A DNA stretch of 64,000 nucleotides from Gigaspora margarita (taxonomy: Eukaryota; Glomeromycota; Glomeromycetes; Diversisporales; Gigasporaceae): positions 138,285 to 202,284 of the forward strand of contig WTPW01001078.1 of assembly GCA_009809945.1 (NCBI GenBank), written 5' to 3'. A model generated the notes under the pieces. The model did no database searches. It saw only the letters and a program-made list of their open reading frames with translations, and was not told where the DNA came from. The position numbers and the translations under genes are program-made. Below are positions 10,929-21,790 of this stretch, piece after piece; the stretch's first letter is position 1, and each line of letters starts with the position of its first letter.

Positions 10929-13016
10929 AAGCTAGGTTAATGTTGTTAGTCGAAATATTTAATTTAGTCAACCATTTAGGCAATTAGTGTCTAAATATAT
11001 TTCAGCATGGCATTATTTTTTTTTTGAAATGTCAAAAGTTTAAATTTGACTAAATGCCTAAATAGTTGACTAAATAAATACTATCTGACTAAATGTCTAA
11101 ATAGTTGACTAAATAAAATACTATGTGACTAAATATTTAATTTAAATATAAACAATAAAATTGAATATTATATTATTACTACTGCACTTTGAACTTAAAA
11201 GACAAAGCACAACTAAGTATAAATTTAATCTTAATTAGTGATAAGCTATTCAGTGCTTTCTATACATGATGCGTGTAATACGCAGTATTATAACTGGTTT
11301 ATAAAAAACGCTCGTTGAAATATTAAAGAATTTTGTTCCACTCTTGACCTTGTTCATAATTTATATTAATTTTTTTTCAGTTGGGAACTTCCAAATGCTT
11401 GAGACAAATTGGCCTGCATTATGCTAGCATATTCGCATAAAAATATATCTGCAAAAATCATATGCATGGTTTCAAAATTCGTACGCATTATTATTACTAG
11501 TTCTAATAATAATAGACAGATTTAGACATTTGTTTAGAGGTAGCTTTATGTAATGAACGAGTAATAAATTTATCATTTGAATGAAGTCTATAATAATAAC
11601 AGGTAATAAATTAATATATTAGTGCAATTTATATGACATTTAATTAGTCTAATAATTAGTCCATCCGGTCTCATACTGCTTATTTCTAATCAGTCCAGAT
11701 TGCAGTCCAGTCTAACTTTTTAAAAGGCTACCAGTCTTTGAACCAAGACGGACCGGATGGACCGATTAACAGCACTAATGGAAATAGGTTTACTATCCAA
11801 ACAAGCTCAAGCATTCATACTCTAACGTCGATACATATGACAAAACCTCTAGTCTAGGACTAATTATTTGAACCCATACCAGTCATTCTCACAACCTGTT
11901 GAACACATAGACTATTGACCTCTCAGTTCCAAAATTTTCTAAACCCAAGGTCCTAAACCATATCCTAACTAATATATGAAAACACAAGCATAAGAACGAT
12001 ATCTAACATATGCCCGGTGTTATCCTCAGCATCTGTTTCAGGTCCCTGCAGTTGCGGAGTCAAACTAACTACTAATAAGGTCCTTGTACTGCCACTGCAG
12101 CCACGGAGCCTAACTATCCACCAATAAGGTCTTGTACAGTGCCGTGGAGCCTAATTATTTATTAATAAAGTCCTTGCACTGCCACTGTAACCGCAGTGCC
12201 TAATTATCTACTAATAAGGCCCTTGCACTGCTACTGCAACTGTGGAGCCTAAATATCCACTAATAAGGTTCTTGCACTACCACTATAGCAGCGGAGCCTA
12301 ACTATTCACTAATAAGATCCTTGCAGCTGCGGTGTCTAACTATACACTATTAAGGTCCGTGTGCTGCTACTGTAGCCACAGAGCCTAACTATCCACTAAT
12401 AGGTCCTTGCACTACCACACCAGCCACGGAGTCCAACAACTAACTAGGGATGGTGGGCAGGAGATAGAGCCAGCCTTTACCAAGGCGAATGATAGCAAAA
12501 CCAAAATAACTAACCTTAATTGCTAACAATAATACTAATTTGTCATTTATTCAAAAATAATTAATGTTTAGTTTGAAAGCAAAGACAAATTAATAATTTG
12601 CAAAATATAAAATAAATATTAAAATAAAAAAACTCTAATTTAAAATATTTAAATTTATTATTGTTGTCTAAGCCTCTAAAAATTAGGCTACATATGCTTA
12701 TTACAATAATTTAAAGCTAACTATATTCGGACCGATAGTCTTTTGTTCGTCCCATAAAAAGACAATTCTAAGGAGGACCGCAGGACCAGCGGTTTTAGTC
12801 AGACTGATTAACAACCCTAATTCCCATATCTGATATGTTTTCATATATATTTCTTAATTTAGACATTTCGACATTATTTAGACATTTCGACATGATTTAG
12901 ACATTTCGGCATAATTTAGGATTTCGGCAACATTTAGACATTTCGGCAGCCTAAATATCAAATGTCGAAATATTTCTATAAGCATAAAACAATTTTGGCT
13001 AACAACATTAAGCTAG
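10929..13016. mobile_element. Possible 2.1-kb composite TIR element with internal satellites
   Basis: AATGTTGTTAG(T)C near 10939 is mirrored by GGCTAACAACATT ending 13009, and AAGCTAG flanks both sides (10929-10935 and 13010-13016), consistent with a 7-8 bp target duplication. The interior has no gene but holds TAAATAGTTGACTAAAT repeats (11040-11130), an eroded inverted repeat (11660-11770) and the ~52-bp minisatellite. The TIR is short and the AT background is high, so the boundary call is tentative. Confidence 0.4.
12040..12440. repeat. Minisatellite, ~52-bp unit, about 8 copies
   Basis: Units follow the pattern GGAGCCTAACTATCCACTAA then TAAGGTCCTTGCACTGCCAC and TGCAGCCAC, with substitutions and one or two shortened units. 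It is markedly more GC-rich than its surroundings. No reading frame persists through the array. Confidence 0.85.
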
Positions 13017-13844
13017 ATGCATTTATATGTTTTTGATTATTTAATTAAAATTAATGTAAGGGTTAGTTGGGGTTTGGTTAGAGCTTATCTTGTAAGTAAA
13101 ATTGTCTTTCCAACATTTTTTATTAATGCATCTAGACAGGTTTAGATACTTGTTTCTTGTGTTTTCAGTGTTTTTCACTTTTTTTCTTTGTTTTTGTCTC
13201 GTCACGCTGACCTGTAAAGATTAAATTTTATAATTTAATTGGTTTTTTATCATGTGAACGCACCTGGCTTTAGACGACCCAAAATTATAAGGAACATATC
13301 TATATAAATTTTTTGCTCTTTTTTATAAAAAATTTTAATTTTTTCTAATGAAGATGAAATAGGTCTTTTTCAAAAATCAATTTGGTAGCATCACTACTTA
13401 GGACTCTAGACATCTCTTATATAGGTCATAACTGGATTTTGGCTAATTTTGATCTAATTTGCTAAAAATAACAAAACTATATTTGTTTAACTAACTCTTG
13501 ATCTAGTAATCAGAATCGAATTTTTTTTTTTGTTAGTTATGCCTCACTAAGAGCTTCATTTTTAAAAAAAGTTTATTCAAATTGGACTACTAGATGCCAA
13601 AATAATTAGCAAAAATTATTTTTTTGTTTTTTAAATTTTAGGGGTTTTTGCTAAAATGTATAATGTATGATCTTTGTACTAGATATCCAGGGTCCTATTG
13701 GCTTATTTTTTTTTTTTCTTTTGCTTTATATAATTGCAAAATTTAATTTTAAATTAATAAATTGGTTGAAGAATATCATTGCTTCAAAGTTTATAGTAAT
13801 TTTTTATATATTTTATTAAAATTTTATATACATATAGTTTACAC

Positions 13845-14222
13845 AGATTAAACAAATAAATACCAGGTACATACCAGGTACATAACAGGAAACAAGTTTT
13901 TTAGTATGTATTAGTATTTAACCAAGAATCTGTCAAATAATAGGTACATATTGGTAGCAAATAGGATACATAATAATAAGCTACTAGGAGTTAAATTGAT
14001 ATCGGTAATATAATAGTAATATACCAGAACATTCCAGTATCTTACTGTTAGTTATATTTGAACTAATAGTAAAATACTAGAATGTTCTAGTATGTTACTA
14101 TTATATTACTGATATTGATCTATTTCTCAATAGCTTACCGTTATGTATTTTATATGCTACCGATATGCAACCATTATTTGGCAAATCTCTGGTTAAATAC
14201 TAAGTATTTATTTGTTTAATCT
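13845..14222. repeat. Foldback repeat, ~180-bp imperfect arms
   Basis: The left end AGATTAAACAAATAAATAC mirrors the right end GTATTTATTTGTTTAATCT, with further paired blocks such as AATATAATAGTAATATACCAG and AGTATGTTACTATTATATT around a centre near 14050. TACCAGGTACA occurs in tandem near the left end. Noncoding. Confidence 0.7.
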
Positions 14223-14227
14223 ATATT

Positions 14228-14396
14228 AGGGGCGTGCCATTTATTATGTAATATTTTTTACTTAGTAGCCTTCCTCATCCATGTATGGTGTGATCACTTT
14301 ATCTAATTCAGATTACTTAATATAATATATAGACGTGATCACCACCTCTGACCATGTATCCATGGTAAAAATTACGTAATAAATGGTATGCCCCTT
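14228..14396. mobile_element. MITE with ~32-bp terminal inverted repeats
   Basis: Ends read AGGGGCGTGCCATTTATTAT and ATAAATGGTATGCCCCT, with paired similarity through GTAATATTTTTTAC and GTAAAAATTACGTAA. The 169-bp body has a further inverted pair (GTGATCAC). It abuts the preceding foldback repeat. No target duplication is certain. Confidence 0.7.
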
Positions 14397-14462
14397 ATTT
14401 ATAACAAATTGGATAACTGATATAGTTATCAAGTTTTATACTATATTATTTTAATCTTATTA

Positions 14463-14629
14463 GAGTGCTAACATTTATTAGATAATATTTTAGAGAGTAG
14501 AGGGGTCAAGCAAAACCTTATCTCTTAATTAAATTTGATTGGCTAAATTTTATATATAAACCATATCTAAGAGAGGGAGAATAAGCCTCTATAGTATATA
14601 GATATTAGATAATTAATATTAGCACCCTT
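14463..14629. mobile_element. MITE, GGGTGCTAA family (copy 1)
   Basis: Ends read AGTGCTAACATTTATTAGA and TAATATTAGCACCCT. The interior shares AGGGTCAAGCAAAACCTTAT (one mismatch) and AATTTGATTGGCTA with the element at 50331-50498, which lies in the opposite orientation. Two dispersed copies with matching ends and cores establish this as a family. Confidence 0.75.
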
Positions 14630-14799
14630 ATTTATTGAATACAATAAAATTAAACCTAAATAAGGGGGTATCCATAAATAACGTTATGCTTGAGGGGTGT
14701 CCCCCAAAATATAACAATTTTTCAATAAGTAGGAGAGGGTTTCCCAAAACATAATGCAATTTTTTATAAAAATTTGTCTAAAACTTGATCTAGTAGTCC

Positions 14800-15060
14800 A
14801 AATTGGATTATTTTGGTACCATTCGAATCGTCTCAAGGAGAGGATTCGAATGGTACCAAAATCATTTGATTTGGATTACTGGATCACGTTTTATTAACGA
14901 AATACTATTGGTTATTTATGTTTTCTTATAAAATTACTATGAAATCAATAATATTTTGTGAATAACACTTGATCCAGTAATCCAAATGAAATGTTTTTGG
15001 TACCATTGGATTCATCTCATAGAGACGAATCGAATGGTACCAAAATCATCCAGATTGGAT
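14800..15060. repeat. Pair of short palindromes around GGTACCATTCGAAT
   Basis: At 14806-14862 TTTTGGTACCATTCGAAT is mirrored by ATTCGAATGGTACCAAAA around CGTCTCAAGGAGAGG. At 14997-15044 a diverged second copy (GGTACCATTGGATTC / GAATCGAATGGTACC) occurs. Both sit beside TTGATC(T/C)AGTA(G/A)TCCAAAT, a phrase resembling the fold-back units near 25562 and 27061. Confidence 0.6.
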
Positions 15061-15226
15061 CATAGGTCATAATATATCCAAATATTTTTGTAAAATTATA
15101 TATATAAATATATAGATTTTTAAATTTTTTTTATATATAGTCTAGGGGGGGTCAAAGCTACTATGTAGAGGCAGTGTTGTCATGGAACACAGATACAGAT
15201 GATGAACAGCCCAGGATGGGCCGTCC

Positions 15227-15373
15227 GGGACATGTCCACCTAGAATTTTTTTTGTCACAGACATTTGGCTAATCAACACATGATCACCAACCAATAACAT
15301 TTTTTGTAGCCCAAACCAAGGGTTTGTATAATTCCGCAATTTGATTGGTTTACCTGGTGGACATGTTCCAGAC
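15227..15373. mobile_element. Small inverted-repeat element
   Basis: GGGACATGTCCACC and GGTGGACATGTTCC face each other across about 145 bp, inside a longer stretch in which GGGACA(A/T)TGTTC and GACATGTCC phrases recur (15395-15500). The open frame on minus at 15142-15426 simply reads through it and shows no domain. Confidence 0.45.
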
Positions 15374-16536
15374 ATAGTAGGGACAAAGTTAAAAATCAGT
15401 GGGACATTGTTCATGTACAATATCATGTCAGAACGTTATTGCAGACATGTCCCAGATATCCCATTCTAGACTGTCTGTGTCCCTGTAAAATTAGTGGGAC
15501 AATGTTTGTGTACAATACTGTATAGGGTACATAACATTACTTATAGATGCCCCTAAACACAAAAGTTTCAAAGTTGATATACCTGTAGTTACATTGTTGA
15601 TAGATTAACAATGCATCCAAATTGGGGTTACATACTTGATATATTTCATGTATACATAATCTGTACTTGACTTTTCAAATATACTGCGCTCAAATATACT
15701 GTGCTCAACTAAAAAAAAAGTTTTCAACTTTTTAAATATTGCACTCAATTAAAAAAATCCCAATTTTTTAAATACTGCACTCAATTAAAAAAAGCCCCAA
15801 TATTTTAAATACTGTACTCAATATGATTATAATTATTAATTAAAAAACGCTTTTAAGTAGTTCATATTGAAAAAAATTAACCCTTGACAGAAAAATCTAT
15901 ACATAAGCCCATCTTTAAATTCAAATGCTTTACTGTTCAATGTAATTCTTTTTGGATCCATACAAAAAAATAAATTTTTTTTTAAAGATAAATATATTTA
16001 TTTAGATTTTAATGTCATTTTTACATTACTTAAAATACTATTTAATTTACTTTTATTTTAATATACTATTAAAAGATAATTTATTTCGTATTTTAATATA
16101 ATATTAATTGTATTTAAATATACAAGCTAAATCAAGCTGATAATAAATACATATAAAATTGATATAACTATATAAATTATGTGATTTAGTGTGAATTGGT
16201 TTAATTACACTAAATCATATAATTTCTGTGTCTTTGTTTGAACCCTTATTTTAGAAGACTTGAATATATAGTAGAATAATTTATTGGACCATAATATATT
16301 TGATAAACTTTAGTTTAGCAATTAATTAACAAATATTTTATTTAAGATTAGCTTTAAATCACGATATTATATATTGAGCATATTATATTATGCATTGTAA
16401 ATTAAAGCAGTATTGTTAATTAATATAACTATATACTCAACATTTAAGAATATCTAAAACATATTGGCATGCAATATTAAATTTTTCTGCAAATTCTTGA
16501 AACTTAAATTAGTTGGTTCCAACTATTGTATGATTT

Positions 16537-17527
16537 TCAAGATTGGGTAACAACTTGTTGCGATACTTTAGCAGATAATTGTTGAGTAGTATTTTTAAAG
16601 GTCTCAACCAATAATTTTGATTTTTTAGAACATGGTTGAACATTTTCTTTTGGTATTTCCTAAAAAAAAACTTTTAATATAAATATAAAACAAGTAGTAA
16701 TATCTTGAATTTATGTATTAGAGAATTACCTTGGGTTTATAATTAGTCTTTCTAATATTTATCAATTTTTTTTTGTTCTAAAAGAAAAATTTTATTATTT
16801 ACATTGTTAGTAACTACATGTAATATGTGGCTAGATTTACGTGGTTTTGCAGATGATTTTAAAAGTGCGCCATTATTTATTAATTGTTGATTTAATTCTA
16901 CTAGTTGGAATGGATCATTACAAATATTTGAATTCTTTCTTGGATAAAAGATATGCACACCTAGAATAATAGTAGTAAACAATTTAGTTTTTTTATTTCT
17001 AAGTTTGTAATATCATATTAGCAAAGAATATATACCTTCAGAATCATATAAGTGAATTATTTCTTGATATATAATTTCCATAGATCTATTAGAAATTAAA
17101 TTATTTTTTTGGTCAGCAGGAATTGTTTTTTCTTTATTTTTAAAATAATTTACCAACTTTTTTTTTGTTTTTTGTATAATATTAGAATGATTTCTTTGTG
17201 AAAAAATTTGTATGATATAGCAATATTTACATACATCGTACAATGAACTATTCTATACATAGTCTAAGTATAATGAACATTCAATAGTAATAATATTTGT
17301 TATATAAAAACCATCCCGAAGCTCAACCTCACAACTTTTGGCTAATTGTTTTTTCATCAGCTGGAAATAATCAATTTGATCTTTTAATCAATAAATTCAT
17401 CATCAAAAGAATCAATTATCATTGTTGATCTATATTTTTGTTTAATATAAAAGTAATTTGGATGGCTGGATAGTTCAACAAAGCCCATAAGAAAATAAAG
17501 TCTTCTGTGATGCAAACATCGATTCAT
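16537..17527 (-). pseudogene. Decayed gene with SWIM-like zinc-finger region (MULE-type transposase?)
   Basis: Read on minus, coding-like sequence starts at 17527 (MNRCLHHRRLYFLMGFVEL) and runs through DSFDDEFID. A one-base loss near 17384 breaks the frame, which resumes as KDQIDYFQLMKKQLAKSCEV. The stretch RDGFYITNIITIECSLYLDY, an in-frame TAG, then NSSLYDVCKYCY fits a degraded SWIM zinc finger (C-x-C...C-x-H) as found in MULE/FAR1-like transposases. An intron of 75 nt (16961-17035, donor GTATAT, acceptor TTCTAG) restores DSEG-VHIFYPRKNS. After LLEQKK an A9 run shifts frame, and a second intron may lie between AAACCCAAG|GTAATT and TTTTTTTTTAG|GAAATACC, ending QVVTQS-stop. Preserved splice sites with only about three lesions suggest recent decay or sequencing error in homopolymers. 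The product assignment is tentative. Confidence 0.45.
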
Positions 17528-17759
17528 ACTAGGTATTATTTAGTAGGTTTATTTTGCTATAATTAAACTTAACATTAATTGCATATACTGTACACTAGTC
17601 AAAATATTACCACTTATTATAACGAATATTATAAGTTTACAAGCTAAATGTATAGCAATTTTTATTGCCTTTATTATAAGTTGAATTATTGCTGATTGGT
17701 AGCAATCGCTGCCACTCAGCAATAATTTAACACTTTAAAAATTGGTATAAAATTGTAAA

Positions 17760-18600
17760 TTGGAATTGAAATAGAATTTTTGCAACCATTTGTAAATAAA
17801 TCGTTAAAAGTAACATATACATTCATTTTAAATTATTAAAATAGTCATAACAATTGTTTATTTAACATTAAAATCGATAAAAATCAAATAGACTTTTCAT
17901 AACCATTCATATATAAATCATTAAAAGTAGCATATTATATTTGTTTTAAATTGTTAAAATAGCTACAGTACGAGACACAACAAGAAACATCCAATTTTTT
18001 TGGGAGTGCCAAATTTAGGTTATATAACACAACTTCTGATTGGCTAATTTTATTAGGCGCTAAATTTGGATTATGTAATACAACTTCTGATTGGCTAATT
18101 TTTATTAAGGCGCCAAAATTGATTTTTTAATAATGAGTATTAACCAATAAAATCATTTGCACGTGACTAGCATTAATATGATTGGATAATTTCTAAGCAC
18201 CAAATTCCTATTTTACTATTAAAATTACCAAACTTTGATCTCTTATAACTCTTGTAAAAAGCAAAATATTAAAAATCTGTCTTACAGATTTGTAAATTAG
18301 ATTATAAATAATAAATTTATAAGAGGGATTTTTAAAATAATTATTTGTTATGAAGTTATAGAACTTTAAACAACTGCGAAAAAATTGGATATTTCTTGCT
18401 TTCCCGCATTGTATAACAATCATTTATTTAAACATCAAAATCGATAAAAAGCGAAATAGAATTTTTGTAACTATTCATATATAAATCGTTAAAAGTAGCA
18501 CATTATCTTTGTTTTAAATTATTAAAATAGCTATAACAATCATTTATTTAAATATCAAAATCGATAAAAATCATTAAAAATCAGAATTAAAAAAAATTAT
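17760..18600. repeat. Three dispersed copies of a ~100-bp AT-rich repeat plus a 51-bp tandem pair
   Basis: A phrase with AAATCGATAAAAA, ATTCATATATAAATC and TTAAAAGTA(G/A)CA recurs near 17770-17860, 17868-17965 and 18430-18560. Between them, 18008-18110 holds a tandem pair sharing ACAACTTCTGATTGGCTAAT. The minus open frame at 18208-18423 lies inside this material and has no domain. Confidence 0.6.
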
Positions 18601-18692
18601 TGCATAATATATTATTAAAAATAAATGTGTTTCAAAAAAATAACTAATAAAATAATTTTTAAAAAAAAACAAATTTCTTAAAAAACAATTAT

Positions 18693-19243
18693 TCACTTAG
18701 GTGCCTCTTCTACTGATACTACAGACTCATTGTCCAAGCTTTCTTCGCTTGTATATTCTGCATTGTATTTAAGTACATCACGAATTTCATTCATACTTGC
18801 ACTTTTGCCAGTTTTGTACTCTTTTTTTCTTGAGAACAAAACTTGTTTATCATAGTTGCTACTATAAAATTGGCCCTTTTTCGCTAGTCTTTTCACAAGA
18901 GCATCTTCTAGTTCTTTTCTTTTTTCTATTGCTTTTCCTTTTTCTATTGCTTTTCCTTTTCTGTTACTTTCCTTTTTCTGTTGCTTTCCTTTTATCAGTT
19001 TTTGTACTTTTATCAGTTTCTGTGCCTTTTTCTGTTACTTTGCTTTTTTCTGTTACTTTGCTTTTTTCTGCTTCTGTACTTTTTAATACTTCTCTAATTT
19101 TTCTTCTTTTTTGTTTTTTTATACAATCATATGCAGCTTCATCTTTTTCAGAAATGTAGGCACAATTTGGTAAATCTTCAGGTCTAGGTACATCATAAAA
19201 GAATGCAGTATCATCATAATATCATTTTCTCATTTGTTGCAAT
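18693..19243 (-). pseudogene. Decayed Lys/Glu-repeat protein gene, unknown function
   Basis: On minus, a frame beginning YYDDTAFFYDVPRPEDLPNC reads through SEKDEAAYDCIKKQKRRK into a Lys/Glu/Thr repeat (KSKVTEK, TDKRKATEKGK). A frame change in that repeat, near 18955, leads to KGKAIEKGKAIEKRKELED. The C-terminus (KRLAKKGQFYSSNYDKQVLF ... SVVSVEEAPK) ends at a TAA at 18693. An in-frame TGA precedes YYDD. The conserved-looking globular ends flanking a slippery repeat indicate a real former gene. I do not recognise the family. Confidence 0.45.
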
Positions 19244-19289
19244 ACTAAGATTTTTTTTGCTTGTTTATCCAATATTTTTCTTAACAAAT

Positions 19290-19500
19290 TTCTTAACTAT
19301 AAAATATCGTTAGTATTATTAAAATAGTTAGCATAATTAAAATCGTTAGTTTAAATAAAATTAGTATGTTTAAAATTAGTAGTTCAAATAAAATTAGCAT
19401 GATTAAAATCATTAGTTCAAATAAAATTAGCATGATTAAAATTGTTAGTTTAAATAAAATTGTTAATATAAATAAATCCATTGACATTAATAAAATTGTT
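19290..19500. repeat. AT-rich minisatellite, ~33-bp unit
   Basis: Five to six diverged units based on AAAATTAGCATGATTAAAAT then (C/T)ATTAGTT(C/T)AAAT. The minus open frame across it (19293-19487) encodes an Ile/Leu repeat without a domain. The same motif frays out to about 19560. Confidence 0.7.
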
Positions 19501-19927
19501 AGCGTTATAAAATATTATATAGCATTAATAAAAACATTAGTATAAATTAAATTATTAGTATTAATAAATCATTATAATTGAAATTTATGATTTCAGTTTT
19601 TTTCTATAATTGTTGATTTTATAACATATGAAAAAAAATCAGAAATCGCAAAATTTAGCAATAATTTGATCAAAAATCATTTAATCTTGTCAGAATGCCA
19701 CATATAATCATACACATTAGTATTTCTTTTCTTGTTGTCTTTAGCATTGGTATCACTTATTTCTAGTAAGTGTATTTTAGTCTTTGAAAGTAAATTCATT
19801 AACCCTTTTCGCTCATATTTAATGATTCGCTTCACTTGTCATTCATATAATGATTGTGCACCTTTAATTCTTTGTACTTTTTTCTGTAATTAAAAATTAT
19901 ATAAATGTATTAAATAAAAAATAAATA

Positions 19928-19988
19928 TTAATATTTATAACTTACTGGACTTAGCCTGCTGGCTAAGTCTGGTAAGTTATAAATATTA
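19928..19988. repeat. 28-bp hairpin with 4-nt loop
   Basis: TAATATTTATAACTTACTGG... pairs with ...CTGGTAAGTTATAAATATTA through the core TTAGCC-TGCT-GGCTAA, with two adjacent mismatches. Near-perfect arms and a tetraloop give a strong cruciform or RNA stem-loop. Confidence 0.75.
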
Positions 19989-19999
19989 AAATCTAAAAT

Positions 20000-20548
20000 C
20001 TGGTTTTTTTTAAAAATAAAAAATAAAACTTTTATATTTCATTCATCCTATTATTAGCATGAAGACATCAATTGTTTTCATCTATTTTTCTTTGCTCAAC
20101 TTTCAAATGCTAGCCTCTTTGGTATCAGTGTAAAGCACCTAACCAATCCCAAATTTCTTTTCAAATAGGAGTAAAAGTTAGTACCACAATCATATTAACT
20201 CTGAAATTAATTTGTTGAGAATTTTTTTATTGTTCAGGCTCATTAATTTTGAGTTAAAATTTTCTTAGAATTGTTTTTAATAAAATTTTTATTATAGCCT
20301 ATAAAAAATAAAGAAAAATAGTTATATCGAAAAAAAGAAAAAAAATTTAATCATCAAAAAATATTAAAAAATCATAAAAGAAAATTTCACAAAAAAATAT
20401 AAAAGGAAATCATATAAAAAATATTAAAAATTCACAAAAAAGAAAAATCATAAGGTTAAAAAATCATAAAAAAACAATCAAAAGATAAAAATAAATTATT
20501 AAAAGAAAATAATTGTAAAATGGAATTGTAATAAAGAAATTTAAAAAC
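20000..20548. other. A-rich low-complexity stretch
   Basis: Mostly AAAAATCATAAAAGAAAAT-like simple sequence from 20290 onward. No gene, TIR or conserved motif was seen. Similar A-rich material recurs at 24130-24290 and 24520-24625, on the far side of the composite element. Confidence 0.6.
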
Positions 20549-21289
20549 TAGTGTTCCCACAAGCTGGACTCGAACCAGACTTTAGTCAAGTTTGAGTTTG
20601 GTCTGATTTTTGGACTGGACTCAAACTTTTATATTCAAACTTTTTAGTCAAGTCTGAGTTTGGTCTGGGTCTGGTCTGAAGTTTGGTGAACTAGTCTGAG
20701 TCTGAACATACTTATATGTATTTTTTGGTGCTGAACAAGTTTACTTAGTGCAAAAACTTGATTTTATGTAATTTAATTAATAAAATTTTATAAAATCTTA
20801 TAATACACAAATTTTTATTAATTAACATATCCACCGATTTAATTTTTAGGGATATAATTTTATTAGGAAAGAACCCCAATTTTAATATGATCTGATCAAA
20901 ACAACACCCCAAAAATTAGANTCAAATTAACTGANGCACATCATTTTATTATATACTTCTTANNTCCAACCAATCGTTCNTGGGGTCAACCAATCCTTCA
21001 AACTATAGGTATGAACTATATAGCTAGAATCTATTATTAAAAGAATCTTTAAAACTAGCTTAGTATATAGAACTTATATATTTTTATTATAACACTTTTT
21101 AAGAGGTTAAAATGTCTACTACAAGCACTTTAACTCGACATCATTGCACAATTTAGATCTATGGGTCAAGTTTTATTTCATTTTTATTTAGTATACATGT
21201 CTATTTGAATTGTCTTGAATACAGTAATAACAATAAAACCATGGTATTAACTGCATATACTATTTGTAATTTTTTTTAGAACAAACATA

Positions 21290-21790
21290 GCACGGTAATC
21301 ACGAACATAATACGATAGTTAGAACTGGATATAGCATATTAGATTTTGGACTTAGCATGGTAGTTAGAACTAGACTTAGCACGGTGGTTAGAATTAGACT
21401 TGGCACGGTAGTTGGAACTAGACTTGGCACAATAATTTGAACTGGAATGTAGCAAGGTAATTGGAATTGAGATGTAGTGTATTAGAGTTTGAACTTAGCA
21501 CGCTAGTTAGAACTAGACTTAGTTTGGTAGTTAGAACTAGACTTGGCTCGGTAGTTAGAATTAGACTTGGCAAATAGTTTGAACTAGAATGTAGCAACTT
21601 AATTGAAATTGAGATATAGCACAGCAGTTTAAACTAAGACGTAGTATGGTAAATGTAGCAGGTGAAATTAATTTTACTAGCATTTTTATTCTGGATATAG
21701 TATAGTAATTAGATTCTAGACGTAGTGATAAATTCAAAATATAGCATAGTGGATATAGTATAGTAATTGTAAAATATTTTTGTATCTTTT
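21290..21790. repeat. Minisatellite, ~24-bp unit (GACTTGGCACGGTAGTTAGA)
   Basis: Diverged tandem units of GACTT(A/G)GCACGGTAGTTAGA plus ACTA, decaying to AATGTAGCA(A/C)GGTAATT and GATATAGTATAGTAATT at the 3' side. The reverse complement TAACTACCGTGCC shares a core with the TAACTACTGTGCTA units at 2520-2700. Confidence 0.8.

Larger units (their letters stand above)
9240..16500. other. Gene-free repeat interval
   Basis: No coding region supported across about 7 kb. The interval consists of the foldback elements, MITEs and minisatellites listed separately, plus diverged fragments with GGTCC/GGACC-containing inverted ends (9497-9575, 11660-11770, 12725-12825) that look like eroded hAT-type TIRs (for example TAGGGTTGGATCGG and GATTAACAACCCTA). 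A short repeat of ACATTTCGACAT(A/G)ATTTAG lies at 12862-12945. From 15380 to 16500 I see only AT-rich sequence and a thrice-repeated AATACTGCACTCAATTAAAA phrase (15680-15830). Confidence 0.6.

Noticed and set aside
15142..15426. 94-codon minus frame
   Set aside because: Reads across an inverted repeat (GGACATGTCCACC/GGTGGACATGTTCC) and repeated GGGACA phrases; no domain.
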